Below the pieces are notes generated by a model. It ran no database searches, was not told the origin of the DNA, and saw nothing but the letters and a program-made list of their open reading frames with translations. Positions 31,732 through 44,120 of a stretch of DNA of 64,000 nucleotides are shown piece by piece. The translations under genes and the position numbers were made by a program. Numbering within the stretch: the stretch's first letter is position 1; each line of letters begins with the position of its first letter. The DNA comes from Hypericum androsaemum (Eukaryota; Streptophyta; Magnoliopsida; Malpighiales; Hypericaceae), in the NCBI GenBank assembly GCA_963995505.1, contig OZ023191.1:64501-128500 (forward strand). The letters run 5' to 3'.

Positions 31732-33040
31732 ACCTACGTATGATTTTGGTATATATATTACAATTTATACTAAACATTAATTGATATTAGATAATATGTA
31801 CATGAGAAAGAAATTAATTATTTATTTGGTAACCTGGTTGGCACCAGGTCACTATTGTTGGTAGGAAAATAATTATTTGGGTTAGGTTGTATGTGAATAA
31901 GAAAAAAATTAATTATTTATTTGATAATCTGATTACACGAGGTCACCACTGTGGATAATCTTAGGATTACGAAGTGAGGTTTTTATATTGAGGGGTAATG
32001 TAATTTTGGATTTTTAAAGTGTTGTGAGGATAAAAAAAAGTGATTTGGGGTATTTTGGTAATTTAATGTGGTAACCTATTTAGATTTGAGAAAAAATTGG
32101 TCAGAGAGACTAACAATTTTTTAAAACTCGAGTACGTTATATCAGAACTCAGGAATTTATGAGTTTGTTTTTCCCTTTAATCTTTGTGTTAACAGCTGGG
32201 GCCTTTGAGATTATTAATTAATACCGCGCGAAATGGATCTGTCATGTCTTTATGTGAATGCCATGTCAGATCAATCGGGTCAACGTCACCAGTAACTTAT
32301 GCGAGAGGCTAAGACCGGACAGTAACATCTCGGAAGCTAATTCTTCATGGTTAAGCAAACGGGGAATAAGAAACAAGATCCATCAGGGAAGAAGGAGAAG
32401 AAGAAACAACTACATTCCGAATAGGAAGGAAGGGAAATATAGATAAGTCCAACATATACTGGGTGGGACCCACTTGCTATACAGAATCAGAATGTCCCCG
32501 CCTTCCTTTCCCCCGTAGTCATTTATACCCCAAAAAGGAAAAAAGGAAACGATCAAAGCCATGACCACCCCGAGTCCAGACCTGACCTGACCTGACCTGA
32601 CCTCCCCGATCAACCGCTCAGTCCCACGTCGAAAAGAGCCAGAAGAATTCCCTTTCACTGTTAGTTGCCGCTACTCTCACCCGTAGGCCGTCATCATCTA
32701 AATCAAAAGTTAAGTGCTGGTCTCTCTCTCTCTCTCCCTTTTCCCCACCCACCCTCGAGCACATCTCACCCCTGCCCTAGGATTTCTTCTCTTCTCTTCT
32801 CTGCTCTTTCCCACCCTAAATTGAAGAAGAGCCCTTTTTGCGTCTCTGTCCTCCAAAACAATCCCCCATGATTAGGGTTTTTCCTTTGAGATTCTTCTAC
32901 TGGGGGGCTCCACTTCACTTTCACCCGATTCCCTCCCCCCTCTAGGCTTTCAACTTTTTTAGCTTCTGGAATCTCCCCTCTTTTTATCTCCCGCTTTCAC
33001 TCCTCCTCCTCCTCTCTAACAAGGAGGAGGAGAGGATATT
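31732..33040. promoter_or_regulatory. 5' flank of the RRM gene
   Basis: No gene is seen. It holds an AT-rich part (to about 32170), a CCTGA pentamer repeat at about 32581-32604, CT-rich leader sequence (32715-32740, 32790-32802) and the probable 5'UTR with the AAGGAGGAGGAGAGG leader before the start codon. Confidence 0.5.
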
Positions 33041-34976
33041 ATGGCTTATCAGCCGGTTCCGAGTCCCGGCTCGGGGTATATCAACTCTCCGTTTGGGGAT
33101 ACCACGTACACCAAGGTATTCGTTGGCGGGCTTGCGTGGGAGACCCAGAGCGAGACCATGCGCCGCTACTTCGACCAGTTTGGGGAGATCCTGGAGGCCG
33201 TCGTTATCACCGACAAGCATACCGGCCGCTCCAAAGGCTACGGCTTCGTGAGTACATTTGTTTTCCTTTTGCCGAATTCGATCATTATTGATTTGAAACC
33301 CCTTGCGGTTATGCAACGAATGCGTTTGTTGTGGAGGGTATAGGTGACTTTCCGGGAACCCGAGGCTGCCAGGAGAGCTTGTGCCGATCCCGCTCCTATC
33401 ATTGACGGCCGCCGTGCCAACTGTAATTTGGCTTCCCTTGGCCGCCCTCGCCTCCCCCTCCCCCTCCCCCTCCCCCTCCCTACTTACGGTACTATTTCCT
33501 TTTTTAATTTTACGAGGGCCGAAACATAATTCACGGTCGCATGAAGCTTTGACGAATCTGGCTGCCCTGTCTCTTGCTCGCGCTTTATCTGCCTGCCTTA
33601 CTGAATATCATTTTCCATTTGCTGTTGAGCTACTTCTCCGTCGCTCCGTGATTGCCTGTTGAGGTAATTTTGTCTTTCTTCTTGCAGGGCGTCCAAGACC
33701 TAATGTCCCGTACATCACTGGCATGCAAACCGCTAGGGGAGCCTATGTTGGAGGTTTTGGGTATCAGCAAACACTTCCGTATGGCTACCAACAGGGAATG
33801 GTGTACCAACCATATGGGTGAGTTGCTCTGCCTTCTGATAGCAAGGCATGCTTAAATGCCATTACCCGCTCCTGTTTTCTTTAGTTTGCTAGTAAGTGCC
33901 ACCGCTGTCAAGTGACCCTGTTGTGTGAGTGAATTTGGTAGTTGTTCTCTCTTTTCATTTGCAAAACTTGTATTCTATGTCTGCGATCATATTGATGTTG
34001 GTTAATAACCACCTTAGTTCCTCTAGGAACAGATACTGCAGTTCAATATTTACTCAACAGTCAAGATCATGTTATTAGTCCTATGTATTGCAGCTTCATA
34101 TGGAATCCGGTCATTTGAATAATTCTTGATTTGTGCTTTTAAGCCTATGAATATCTGGATCTGGCTTAGTTGATCTGGCCCATCTCATAGTGTAGGTGTG
34201 ATTGGCTTTTTAGGCGATAGCTTTGGTCGTTAGCAATAGTATTGTTTTACTTGATGTTGTCATTTCAATTTTGTTCTCCAACCTTCTAATCTCGACTGAC
34301 TGTTCATCCGCACAGATACACGGCATATGGTGCTGATTATGTTTATCCCCAGGTAAATTGTTTACACAGTTGTACTAGCAATTTGTTATTTCTTAATTTT
34401 ACAGGAATTAAAACATGGATTCTCTAATTTCCTAGCACTTCTTTAAAGCGTGAGCCAGACCTCAAGCACTCTTAAATTTTGTCTGCTGTTTAGTTCTTTC
34501 TACTTTCTAAAATCAAAGTGCTCTCGAGTGTCTAATTCTCATGGAAAATGGTAGGGTGGCTACAATCCATATACGGGTCAGCAATACTATCAAATCTATG
34601 GAGTTCCTGGGACAGTAAATACAGCCGTTTATCCATCTGTACCTGGAGGTCATGGTTACACTGCTGTGCAGGGATATACTGTGCCAGGTCATCAAATAGT
34701 GCAGTTCACTGGGCCTAGTGTGAATGCACTAACCACCTCTTCCATGGCCACAATTCAAGCACCTTATCCAGCTGGTATTTTCTCTCTCTTGTTAACCATG
34801 CAATTGTTCGTAGCTTATTTGCGAAGGCAGAAAACAGTCGATGCCTGGTTGATGTTAACTAGCTGAGTGTCTTAAACTCAGGCATGCCCGCCCCTGTTCC
34901 AGCTCAACCACAGTTTATAGTTCCTGCTCCTTCTCAATACACGCAGGGAAGCGGTTCTGATCAAACAACTGGGTGA
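33041..34976 (+). CDS. Single-RRM RNA-binding protein (RBM24/38-like, ARP1-like plant group)
   Basis: Six exons: 33041-33247, 33344-33488, 33688-33817, 34316-34352, 34555-34774, 34882-34976; 277 codons plus stop, in phase. One RRM occupies about residues 23-100: RNP2 as KVFVGGLAW and RNP1 as KGYGFVTF (65-72, split by the first intron), followed by [14 protein letters not shown]. The rest is a Tyr/Gly/Gln/Pro-rich tail ([29 protein letters not shown]) typical of low-complexity RNA-binding tails. This layout matches Arabidopsis At1g76460-type proteins and the ABA-regulated protein ARP1. A likely role is post-transcriptional RNA control; targets are unknown. Exon 2 ends with a CCCCTC hexamer expansion that adds a Leu-Pro run right before the splice donor. 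Confidence 0.92.
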
Positions 34977-37900
34977 TGGTTTGATCAAGGTGATTGTTCA
35001 GGACTACCTGCTTTAGTCGGTGTTTCTTACTTCGGGGGAGTTGTGCCAACTGGTATGTGCTTGTTACAGGTATCCTTCAGATTGCAGCAGGACTAAGAGC
35101 AGCGGGACTGCTACTTGAGTGGCGGACTTCAGATCTAGCCTTGCATGCTTACTTATTTTGCATTCTAGAGGTAAACATTGTTTTAATAGTTTATCTCTTG
35201 GCTTGTGAATTAAGCATGTGAGCAGAGGTTTAAAAGGGTAGCAGTGCCATTGAGCTTTTCCATTAGTTTCTCGTCTCTGGGGGCAACTAGATATTAGCTC
35301 AAATATGAAAAAATAAAGAAAGAATTGAACAGTTTTATAGGTCGGTATGTGGAGAAAAGGCTGATTATTGAACCTTGTGATAATGCTGTATGTTGTTGTA
35401 TTTGATGTCTATGTCGATGAGGGATCAGGAGTTGATGTCCTGATTGAAGTTGCAAATGCTTACGAGGTGTTGAAAAGACTGGGGACTTTCACTTATAGGA
35501 TCCATATCTGTGGTTTTAGCAGCTTCAACTTTGGCTAAAGCTAGTCCAATTCTTGTAAAGTGTGCAAAATAATAGGCTAAATAGTTAATAATGATCTGCT
35601 GATTTCTTTGTATTGTCTTCTTGATCCCGACTTGTTTAAGGCTGTAATATTTCTCTACAGATGGAACTTGCTAAGTTATAGTTGTTTGTGCAATCGGTAC
35701 CAGTGTCCGGTGTGTTCATAAACTGATTGGTTTCTGACGCTGTGCAGGTCATACATAGTCATGCTCACCTAGTCAGTGTCTTGAGTCGCTCCTGACGGTG
35801 GAGAAGGACCAAGGAACGTGGGATGGTTCTTCCTTTAAACCCCAGTGTATCTAGACCCTCATGATACACACTGCCGTAGAAGCTCGGGGTTGAGTGGAAG
35901 GTAGTGATGCATTTGATGGAATGCGGGAAATGGATTCCGGCAGAGCCATCCCCATGGGGGAATAAAAACTTAGTATAAAGTTCATGTTAGAATCAACATA
36001 TGATTCGTTTATTATAGGAGTTGTAGTAGGCAGGGGTTCGGGGAGTGGGGGTGTACAGAGAGTACCGACCCTGGTCTGGTCTACTGTGGTTGTCTGCATT
36101 GTAATTAAGGATCATCAAAGAGGGGGGATATGTGCATATTAGTGGTAGGAGGAGTTTAAATAAGGTAGGGCATAGATTCATCATGTAAGGAAAGGCGGAC
36201 CTCGAAGCATGAGGGGAAGCCTAGAAAGAGAATTTCATTTGTGAAGAAAGAAAGAAGTAAGGAAGGAATTCTTCTGTGCGTATAGACATTTTGTTTAAAA
36301 GCATCCCAAGTGGTTGGGTCTTGTCTTGAATGGATAGAAGAGCCTGTGATGGCAAAAGAAGAAAGAAAAAAACAGTAAGAGGAAGTAGCTCGTATCGTAA
36401 GCTGAAGAAGAAGAAGAGGAGGAGGAGGAGGAGGAGGAAGGGTTGTGTTTTGTTCTGAACTCTCCTCGTCCCTTCTTTCTTTTCAAACTCCTCTTACGTT
36501 GTGGAATGCAACTTAATTTAGTCGGATTTCCTTTTTCTACAATTTTTAAGATTTTATAAGATCTTTTCTGTTTTTTAAGTTTTTAATATATATATAATCG
36601 ATATCGTTGTCTTCTATTTTTTTTAATTGTTTCCTAGTTTTTCTTTCAACTGTAGGTTGTTTTGAATTTTTTTGATTTTTTCTGTTTAATTTTTTAAGTA
36701 ATTAATATCAAGTCGGTTAACTTGTAACCTTACCATATTATGGTATGTAATATACCGACAAATATTACAACTTAATAAAAAAAATTGAATTTAAATTTTT
36801 TGAATGGTTAGTATTATTAGTCGGCCAAATCATGTGTATAAAAAAATGTACCGAATATTTTTTTTAAGTAATGTACCGAATATTGGAAGGGGCGTTTGAT
36901 CCCTTTCGCGTGGTTAATTTTAACCAAACTGATATATAAAAAGGTAAAAGGAGGGAATCCCTCACCCTCGTGGTTAATATTAACCAAATTGATATATTGT
37001 TTACAACCATTAAAAGGGGGTTGGAATTAATTATGGGATTTGGTGGAAAACGAGAGAGAATATGCAAATGCCAATGCTTCTTCCTAATAATAAATTCGTG
37101 CTTCTAATCATACTCTGTTTGGCTTTAGTTTAAATGGGCCAACCACCCCTCACATTCACATTCCCTTTATTAAAAACTGGAGAGAGAGATGCGTCTTTTT
37201 CTTTGTTTACGTATAAACAAATACATAATTATGAAGAAATGAACAAGAAACCAAACAGAAAACCAAAATAGACTGGTATGGAATGTAATGGACCAGTTAT
37301 TTCAATTGGGGACGCCACAGACAGGATTGATTACGTATTATTAGGATGACTACTAAAAAATTACAAAACAGCAATTAAATTGCTCATAAAATATCTACCA
37401 CTTGCGGGTCCCACCCCTTCACCCTTTTCCTCCTCTACATGTATTACTTTTAACGCCAATCAATAAGAATTAAAAGAGGGGAGAGAGGGAGAGAAGATTA
37501 ACTAGCAAGCAATAAATAAAAAATTCACGACTTTGATACATGTTTTTCTTCATTTCCTATCGGGAGTTTCGCCTTTCTTTTTCCGTGAAAAAGGAATACA
37601 TAATTATTAAAGGTAAGTCCATTATCGAGTTTGAGGAGGCAGTAGGGGGGAAAAAGGTGAATTGCGAATAACCCACCCCCTATTTTCTTTTTTAGGCAAT
37701 AAGGAGGGTGGAAAATGGAAAAGAAAATATCCGGGATTAAAATAAACGTGGTAACCCGGTAAAATATTCGTTTCGGAATTCTCCCGAAGAGAAAAGAAAA
37801 CTAAAAAGCTCTTTGAGTTGGAGCGCCTCCTACAATTTACCTCCCACGACCAGATCCCTGGAAATTCGCTACTCCATTTTTCCCCCGGTAAGTTTATATG

Positions 37901-38251
37901 AATATTTTCGTCTTCTTTTTAAATGACACCGTTAACATAGATATATACTTAAAAAGCCTTGAAATTTGGGGAATTCAGTAGCTGGAAAGCGAAATTCTGG
38001 ATTAGTTTTCTTGTTTTAGGACAATCGGGAGGGAGTCGTACCAGAATAGGAGGAGCAAAAGGGGGTTTTATTTATTTATTTTGTTGTTTGAATAAAGTAT
38101 GTTCAGTTTGACTTTGTGGAGTTAGTTGCAGACATCTACTGAGTAATTCGATCTCGCAATGGCTTCTTAATAGATCCTGTTTTTCCCCATTATACTTCAG
38201 TTGCAGAACCAAACTGAAGAAACAGTTAGAGAGAGAGATATATATATATAT
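34977..38251. other. RRM 3' end and AHL upstream region
   Basis: About 34977-35850 probably holds RRM 3'UTR sequence, possibly with 3'UTR introns (CTTGTTACAG near 35070 and GCTGTGCAG near 35748 look like acceptors). The remainder to about 37800 is AT-rich and has no supported gene; a GAA/GAG repeat at about 36403-36439 gives a false poly-Ser frame on the minus strand. The end is AHL leader sequence. Confidence 0.5.
37888..38200 (+). other. Probable 5'UTR intron of the AHL gene
   Basis: CCCCCG|GTAAGTTT at 37888 is a strong donor and TTATACTTCAG ending at 38200 an acceptor. The 51 bases from there to the AHL start codon would be the rest of the leader. This is inferred from splice-site patterns only. 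Confidence 0.5.
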
Positions 38252-40212
38252 ATGTCTGGTGGAGGAGGATCCCAAGTTATGGCAAGCCCTCAAAGTACAA
38301 CAACCAATATCCACTCTAACGCTAACAATGATGCTGCTGCATTCTCCTTACCCGAAGCCTCGCAGTCGCACAGTCAGTCTGCTTCACAGATACACAGCAT
38401 GCGCCTCTCCTACCAGCATCAGCAGCCCGGGATCAACAGCACGGGGGATCATCATCCATCCATGGGCCTCAAGAAGAAGCGGGGCCGCCCAAGGAAGTAC
38501 GCCCCCGATGGCTCCATGCCACTTGCTGCTCCTCCAGCCTCCTCCCATCATCTGATGCCTCTGCCTGCCCCTGGACCCCACCACCCCCATCCACAGCCAG
38601 TCCAGGCTATGGCCATTGCTCCTCAGCAACCCAACATTGCCTCACCAATGGGAGAAGTTGCATCCCCTTCTACCGGAAAGAAAAGAGGCAGACCCCTTGG
38701 TTCCGGCAAGAAGCAGCAGCACCTTGATGCTCTTGGTATTTCTCTCTCTTGTCTCAATCGTGAATTGTGCTTCCCTTTTAAGCATTTGTTTTCTGCCTTG
38801 GTTGCCTGAGATTTGGTGGTGATGATTTGATTCAGTTATTAATTACCAGTAGACAGAGAATAATACATGCATCTTTTTTTTTTGTAAAAAAAATGTGTCG
38901 AAAGAGATTATTCCCTGACATGTTGTGGTTCGCAGGGCCCGTAGGATTTGGATTTACGCCTCATATTATCTCCGTCAAAACCGGGGAGGTCTCTCTTTTA
39001 CCCCTGAAATTTTCTCATCTTCTTTACCTTACCTTAATTAATTATGACACTTCAGCTCCTAGTTTAATGATACAGGCAGTCAGGCAGGCAGTCTAAGCAA
39101 GCAAATTCTTTTCTTGTTAATGTTTATTCGAATCGCATGACAATTAATTACCAAGTTCTTATTATTTAGTGCTCTGCTGCATTGCGGCAGATGCTTTTGT
39201 TTTGTTAGGTTATCCATCCATCCATCCATCCATCAGTTCCGAGTCATAGTTCTAACAAAACATATTGCAGTTGATGTGATTTGCCTGAAAAATGGTTCCA
39301 ATGTGGACGTGTTTAGGATGTATCGTCGAAAATAATGGCCTTCTCCCAGCATGGTCCAAGGGCCATCTGTATTCTTTCAGCAACTGGCTCCATCTCCAAT
39401 GTGACCCTTCGCCAACCCGCCACATCCGGCGGAACTGTTACTTACGAGGTAGGTCGTTACAATTGCTTGCTTTTCAATTGCCTTGCCCGACACATCCTTG
39501 TTTTCTGTTCTGGCTTTCCTGCTCCTAAGCTCTCCCCTCCTTTGGATTTGCAAATGCAGGGCCGGTTTGAAATATTATCGCTCTCCGGATCCTATCTACC
39601 ATTGGAAGATGGGGGCCAAAGGAGCAGAACGGGTGGATTGAGTGTATCATTATCTGGACCAGATGGTCGTGTGCTTGGTGGCAGTGTGGCGGGTCTACTA
39701 GTTGCTGCATCTCCTGTACAGGTCATCAAATTACTCCCTTTTGGTTTTATAATATAATATGATCCACCATTTCATACAGCAACATACAGTTTCACATTCT
39801 TTCGGTGCATTATGTCCCAAATTGTGGATCATATTATGTCATGCCGTGAATCAATCTAGATGTTTAAAACATCCGGTCTTCTCTCCTCCAATATTTTGTC
39901 CATTCATTTGTAAGCTTCCTGTGTTGACTTCCAGATTGTTGTCAGTTGTGACACACTGTCTGCCTGTATGAACAGGTAGTCGTTGGGAGTTTCATTGCTG
40001 ATGGCCGCAAAGACTTGAAGCCAGTAAACCATATCGAACCCATATCTGCAATGAAAATCGCTTCCACGGGGGGCTCAACAGGGGTTAGTAGCCCGCAATC
40101 ACGCGGAACTCTTAGTGAATCGTCGGGGGGCCCTGGGAGTCCGCTTAACCAGATAACTAGTGCCTGCAACAACAACAATCCACAAATTATATCTGGCATT
40201 TCATGGAAGTAA
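38252..40212 (+). CDS. AHL: AT-hook motif nuclear-localized (AHL) protein, two hooks plus PPC domain
   Basis: Five exons: 38252-38735, 38936-38988, 39317-39448, 39560-39721, 39976-40212; 355 codons plus stop, in phase. The start is the ATG at 38252 (MSGGGGSQ), directly after a GA/TA-rich leader. AT-hook 1 is KKKRGRPRKY (74-83), AT-hook 2 KKRGRPLGSGKK (143-154), followed by the PPC/DUF296 domain: GFGFTPHIISVKTGEDVSSK, AFSQHGPRAICILSATGSIS, GRFEILSLSGSYLP and VGSFIADG. The two hooks and the multi-exon structure suggest the clade with introns rather than the intronless single-hook AHLs (such as AHL27/29). AHLs bind AT-rich DNA as PPC-mediated complexes in the nucleus and affect growth and chromatin. 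It is convergent with the SDR42E1-like gene. Confidence 0.95.
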
Positions 40213-40604
40213 TAGGCAATCAACACTTTTCTCAGGCTAATTAATCCGGCAGAGATCGGCTCATGTGTTGTTGGCAGATGACTGTAGGCAATTGAGAATC
40301 CGATTACTTTTAATGCATGGTGGTGTAAGCTCTAGTTAGAGGAGGATTTAAGATTCCTACTTCGCCGGATGCTATTGCTTGTAACAGTGTCGTATTAGGT
40401 AATCGGAAGTCTATGTAGTGAAAGTTTCTCCTATTTAAAAACCGATCTCTTGAGGAGATTGCTATATTTTTTTATTCACGTTGTACAACAATATCTAATT
40501 TGTGCCAACCTCGGTTTAAAATTACAAACAATCAAAAGCAAGCGGATGGTCCAACCATCAACAGGAATCATCCATTGCTTACCAGATACAATGGCAACTT
40601 ACGA
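40213..40604. other. Convergent 3' ends of AHL and SDR42E1-like genes
   Basis: 392 bp separate the two stop codons. It should hold both 3'UTRs; no other feature is seen. Confidence 0.6.
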
Positions 40605-42493
40605 TTAAGCTCTCTTCAACAGATACCGCAAAGAGAACATCCCAAGCGCAAATGTCTGCCAAAACCATCCTCTGGCGTTGCCCGGATCCACTTTTCTGGC
40701 CAGATGCAATGCGTAGAATGCCTCTCCTACGTGTGCCGCCATGGCTAGAATGAATACCAGCCTCACGGTCCACATCGATCGAAAGACTAAGAGACTGAAT
40801 GAACGTAGTGGTGATACTGGCCCTATATCAGGTAGATAGGCAGCACAGAACAATGAAATCATTCCAATAACAGCGCCCAACCATGTGTATATGGTAGGCC
40901 CATCCAGAGTTCTCCTTTTCTTCTCTTTCCAGTACGAGATCGTTGCTGCCATGCCTTCCCGAGGAGTCACCATTGGGATGTAGCCCAGCTCTGCCTTAGC
41001 TTTAAGGAACGAGAAGTAGTGAGTGACTCCCACCTGTCGAGACAATAAATCATGGGAATCGGGAACAGAGAGATAATAAGCACATGATCAGTATCATGTT
41101 AGAATCTGGATGAAGAAAAAAAGCAGCAGTTGCAGCCCCACCTTATATACTTCTGCCGGTAAAATCATTGGCTGAGGAAGCCACCTATAATTTAACCATG
41201 GATACAAGATTGTGTAGACAAACCAGAAAAACCTCGCAATAAGCATAGCTTGAGGGACCGGCAATGATTTCTTTGGTAGATCATAATCCAGACTTGTAAG
41301 CAAGGGCCTCAAGAACTCGCAGGTGTTGACAGGTGAACCTGTGCGTCAAGTTAGTTTTGTTTCCAAGAAAGTTGGTAGCATCAGAGATGAGTACTATGCA
41401 ATTTAGACACTTTGTCAGGAATTTCATCCAGCTGATGCTGTTATAGTATCAAGAGAGAAAAAATCAGAAGAACGTGGCGAAGCAGTTACCATCGGAAATA
41501 AAATATGGCTGGCCCCCAGCTACAGGATCGCCTTCATTGCCAGGGATGTCGTCCAAAAGTGCCATGCTGGCCAGAATCAGTGCAATGACAAGGTTGTCTA
41601 TATAAACCCAGTCCGTCTTGACACTTGCATCTCCAATCCTGAAGAGAAACAGGCCCAGCTTGGTCAGTGATATGATCCTCGGCATGTGCCTCTCTTCACC
41701 AGGCCCATATATAGCAGCTGGACGAATGGCGCACGTATAGAGGCGTTTCCCACAGCTGTTCCTGCATCACGTGGCAGCGAAACAACAATCAATAAAAGTC
41801 GAACGCCACCAAACAAACAGCCGCAGTAAGCGAGAAAGGCATACTTGAGAGGGCGCCCATTGTACTTGAGGACCAACTGTTCGGCGATAGACTTGGTGCG
41901 ACCATAGGGATCGACGTGGTCATCGATGGGGAAGTAGGGCAAGGCCTCATTGCCGTTAACGATCTCCTTTCCGCCAAAGGCTACATTGTAGGTGCTGACA
42001 TAGACAAGCCTCTGGATCCCGAAGTCGAGGCAGGCTTCCAAGACGTGGCAGGTGCCGTTGATGTTGACCCGATCGACGCGGCCAAACTGCATCATCTCCT
42101 TGCCGGACATGCCGTAGGAAGCGAGGTGGAAGACGCAGTCGGCTCCGGGAAGAGCCTTGTCAACATCCTTCTTATCGGAAATGTCCCCTGCACATGCATT
42201 TCCCCCAAATCCATATTGTATGTATTAGGTCAAGATAAGATCGATTTGCATAATAAAAGAGCATTATTAACAAAGAAATGGATAAAAGAGGGAGAAAGGG
42301 GACCTTGGATGCAAACGACACCGTTGGAGAGGAGTTTGGAGAGGAAGGGGGAAGATGTGCGCAAGTCAAAGGCTTTGACCTGAAGAGCGCCCCTCCGGAC
42401 CAGCTCTAGGCATAGCTTTGACCCCACGAAGCCCAAACCTCCCGTAACCACAAACCGCTTCCCTTCGATCCCCTCATTCTCGCTCAAATGCAT
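40605..42493 (-). CDS. 3beta-HSD-type extended SDR (SDR42E1-like) with C-terminal membrane tail
   Basis: Five exons: 42493-42304, 42187-41845, 41761-41490, 41338-41142, 41033-40605; 476 codons plus stop, in phase. The N-terminal Rossmann motif is VTGGLGFVGSKL. DCVFHLASYGMSGKE follows, then VYVSTYNVAFGG and the catalytic pair in PYGRTKSIAEQ (Tyr158, Lys162). RPAAIYGPGEERHMPRI is the usual 3beta-HSD block. After about residue 330 come hydrophobic segments (WLGAVIGMISLFCAAYLP, TVRLVFILAMAAHVGEAFYA) and the end FALGMFSLRYLLKRA, which looks like a TMEM254-type membrane tail. The family includes sterol-acting dehydrogenases, but plant SDR42E1-type proteins have no settled substrate. Likely an ER membrane protein. 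It shares a short TGGGCC-containing upstream region with the alpha-crystallin gene. Confidence 0.92.
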
Positions 42494-42887
42494 CTCTCTC
42501 TCTCTCTCTCTGGTAGCAGTGGAGAAGAAGAGTGGCCTTTTTGTCAAGACGGAGGAAGTAACGAATGTGAGACAGAAAGAGTGTGGAAGCGCTGTCGTTT
42601 TGCAAGATATGTGGGCTTCGCGTTTGGACTCTCTCTTTTTTGAGAAAAAAAATGCCACGGCTTACTTTTGGGCCTGAAAGTGGGCCCATCCGCCTGAGAA
42701 GCGTGGGCGTCCAGTATCTAGGGTTTCAGTGGGCTTGCAAATATAAGTACCTCCAAGAGAGCGGGAGAGAGAGAGAGAGAGACGAAGTGCCTCTGTAATC
42801 AATTCGACGAAGCGGGAGGGGGTGAAAGCGAATCAATTGTTGGGAGGGAAGGAAGGAAGGAAGGATTCGTTGTAGGAAGGAACACAG
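42494..42887. promoter_or_regulatory. Bidirectional promoter and leaders: SDR42E1-like / alpha-crystallin gene
   Basis: Divergent starts share this region. It has TTGGGCC (about 42668-42674), TGGGCCCA (42681-42688), a CT run on the SDR side (42492-42512), a GA run (42766-42781) and a GGAA run (42847-42864) on the other. GAACACAG|GTAAGG at 42888 looks like the donor of a 5'UTR exon for the alpha-crystallin gene. Confidence 0.6.
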
Positions 42888-44108
42888 GTAAGGTTTCCCC
42901 CCAAACCCCAACCCTTCAATTGCTAACTACACAGTCTGCTCTATGTATGTGTGTCCACTTATCTTAAATGCTTGAGATTAAGAGATAGAGAGAGATGGGT
43001 GTCTTTAATCTTTACTTGTTTGTTAGGTTGTAATGTAATTGTCACATGATGATGGAACTGTGTCCAATTTGATTCAAATTTATCACTTTTGACTAACAGG
43101 ATATCATACGCAAAATAGAGTTAGCAACTGTAATTGAGAGTCTGGTAGCAATTAATGCGATAATATTCTACCTTGTCACGCCCTATAGCGGTCGAATAGC
43201 GGTTTAGCGGCTCCTATCATAGTTCTGGGGAAATTCCTCAAATGCCCTTATTTTTTTAAAATTTTAAATGCTTTTTACGGGATATTGGTACTTTCGCACC
43301 TCATTAAGCGACCTACTATATAGTTGGGTATTTCTCCGTTTTCTTTTCCTCGCAGTTTCCGTAGCTTTAGTTAATCCTGTTCTTTGTTTTCTAGCAGTAG
43401 AACCCAATTTCGTCGAGAAAAAAAGGGGAAGCTGACGAGGTTTTTGTTTGTTTCCAGCGTGCGCTTTAAGTATTTCCCAACAAAGTCTGATTCCAAATTG
43501 TCGGTTTATGTAGGTTTACAAAGAGTGTAAATGCTGGATCTGTGTTTGTTATTTTTGGGTTAGTATTAATGTCTTGATAATATTGCATACGCAAAGGGCA
43601 TATGGGAACTTGCATGAACATTAGTTGTTTGGCTGCTCTTGAGTATTTATGTTTATTTTGTACATTGATTTTTAGTCTTTGCAATAGTGGCTATCCCGCT
43701 ATCCGTTATACATTTAGAGAGGGTTGCTGCTGTGCAGCGCTATCTAGGATTGACAACCATATTCTAAATCGAAAAACAAGATCCTGTATTTTTTTATAAA
43801 AAGATTATGTATGAATGACGGGCAAATGGATTGATCAAGACACTTCAAAGAGTTTTCGAAACATCCATCTAGCAAAAGCTAGACCTGACTGGTGGCTTTA
43901 CTTTCCATTGAGTGACACCTATGAATTCTCGAAACAAGCTCTCAGGAATGCGGCGACGCCTCTTGATCCAACGCTTCTCTAATGATTGCCTGCTTTACTT
44001 CAAATACAGAAATTCTTTTGCTCTTCTACTTTTTTTTCTTTGAGTGATTCTCCTCTCTCCCTCATTTGTTTTTGTGTACTTTTAACGTTTGCTTGGTACT
44101 TTTGACAG
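42888..44108 (+). other. Probable 5'UTR intron of the alpha-crystallin gene
   Basis: The donor GTAAGG at 42888 and the acceptor TTTTGACAG ending at 44108 would leave 12 leader bases before the start codon. The 1.2-kb interval contains no other gene I can support. Confidence 0.55.
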
Positions 44109-44120
44109 ATATCGCAGGAG

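Noticed and set aside
36295..36486. 63-codon minus-strand frame with a run of serines
   Set aside because: Derived from a GAA/GAG repeat; no homologue recognised and no gene structure around it.
38201..38251. Upstream extension of the AHL protein (17 extra residues)
   Set aside because: That reading needs a non-ATG start and lies just after a probable 5'UTR acceptor; ATG at 38252 opens with the expected Met-Ser-Gly-rich start.
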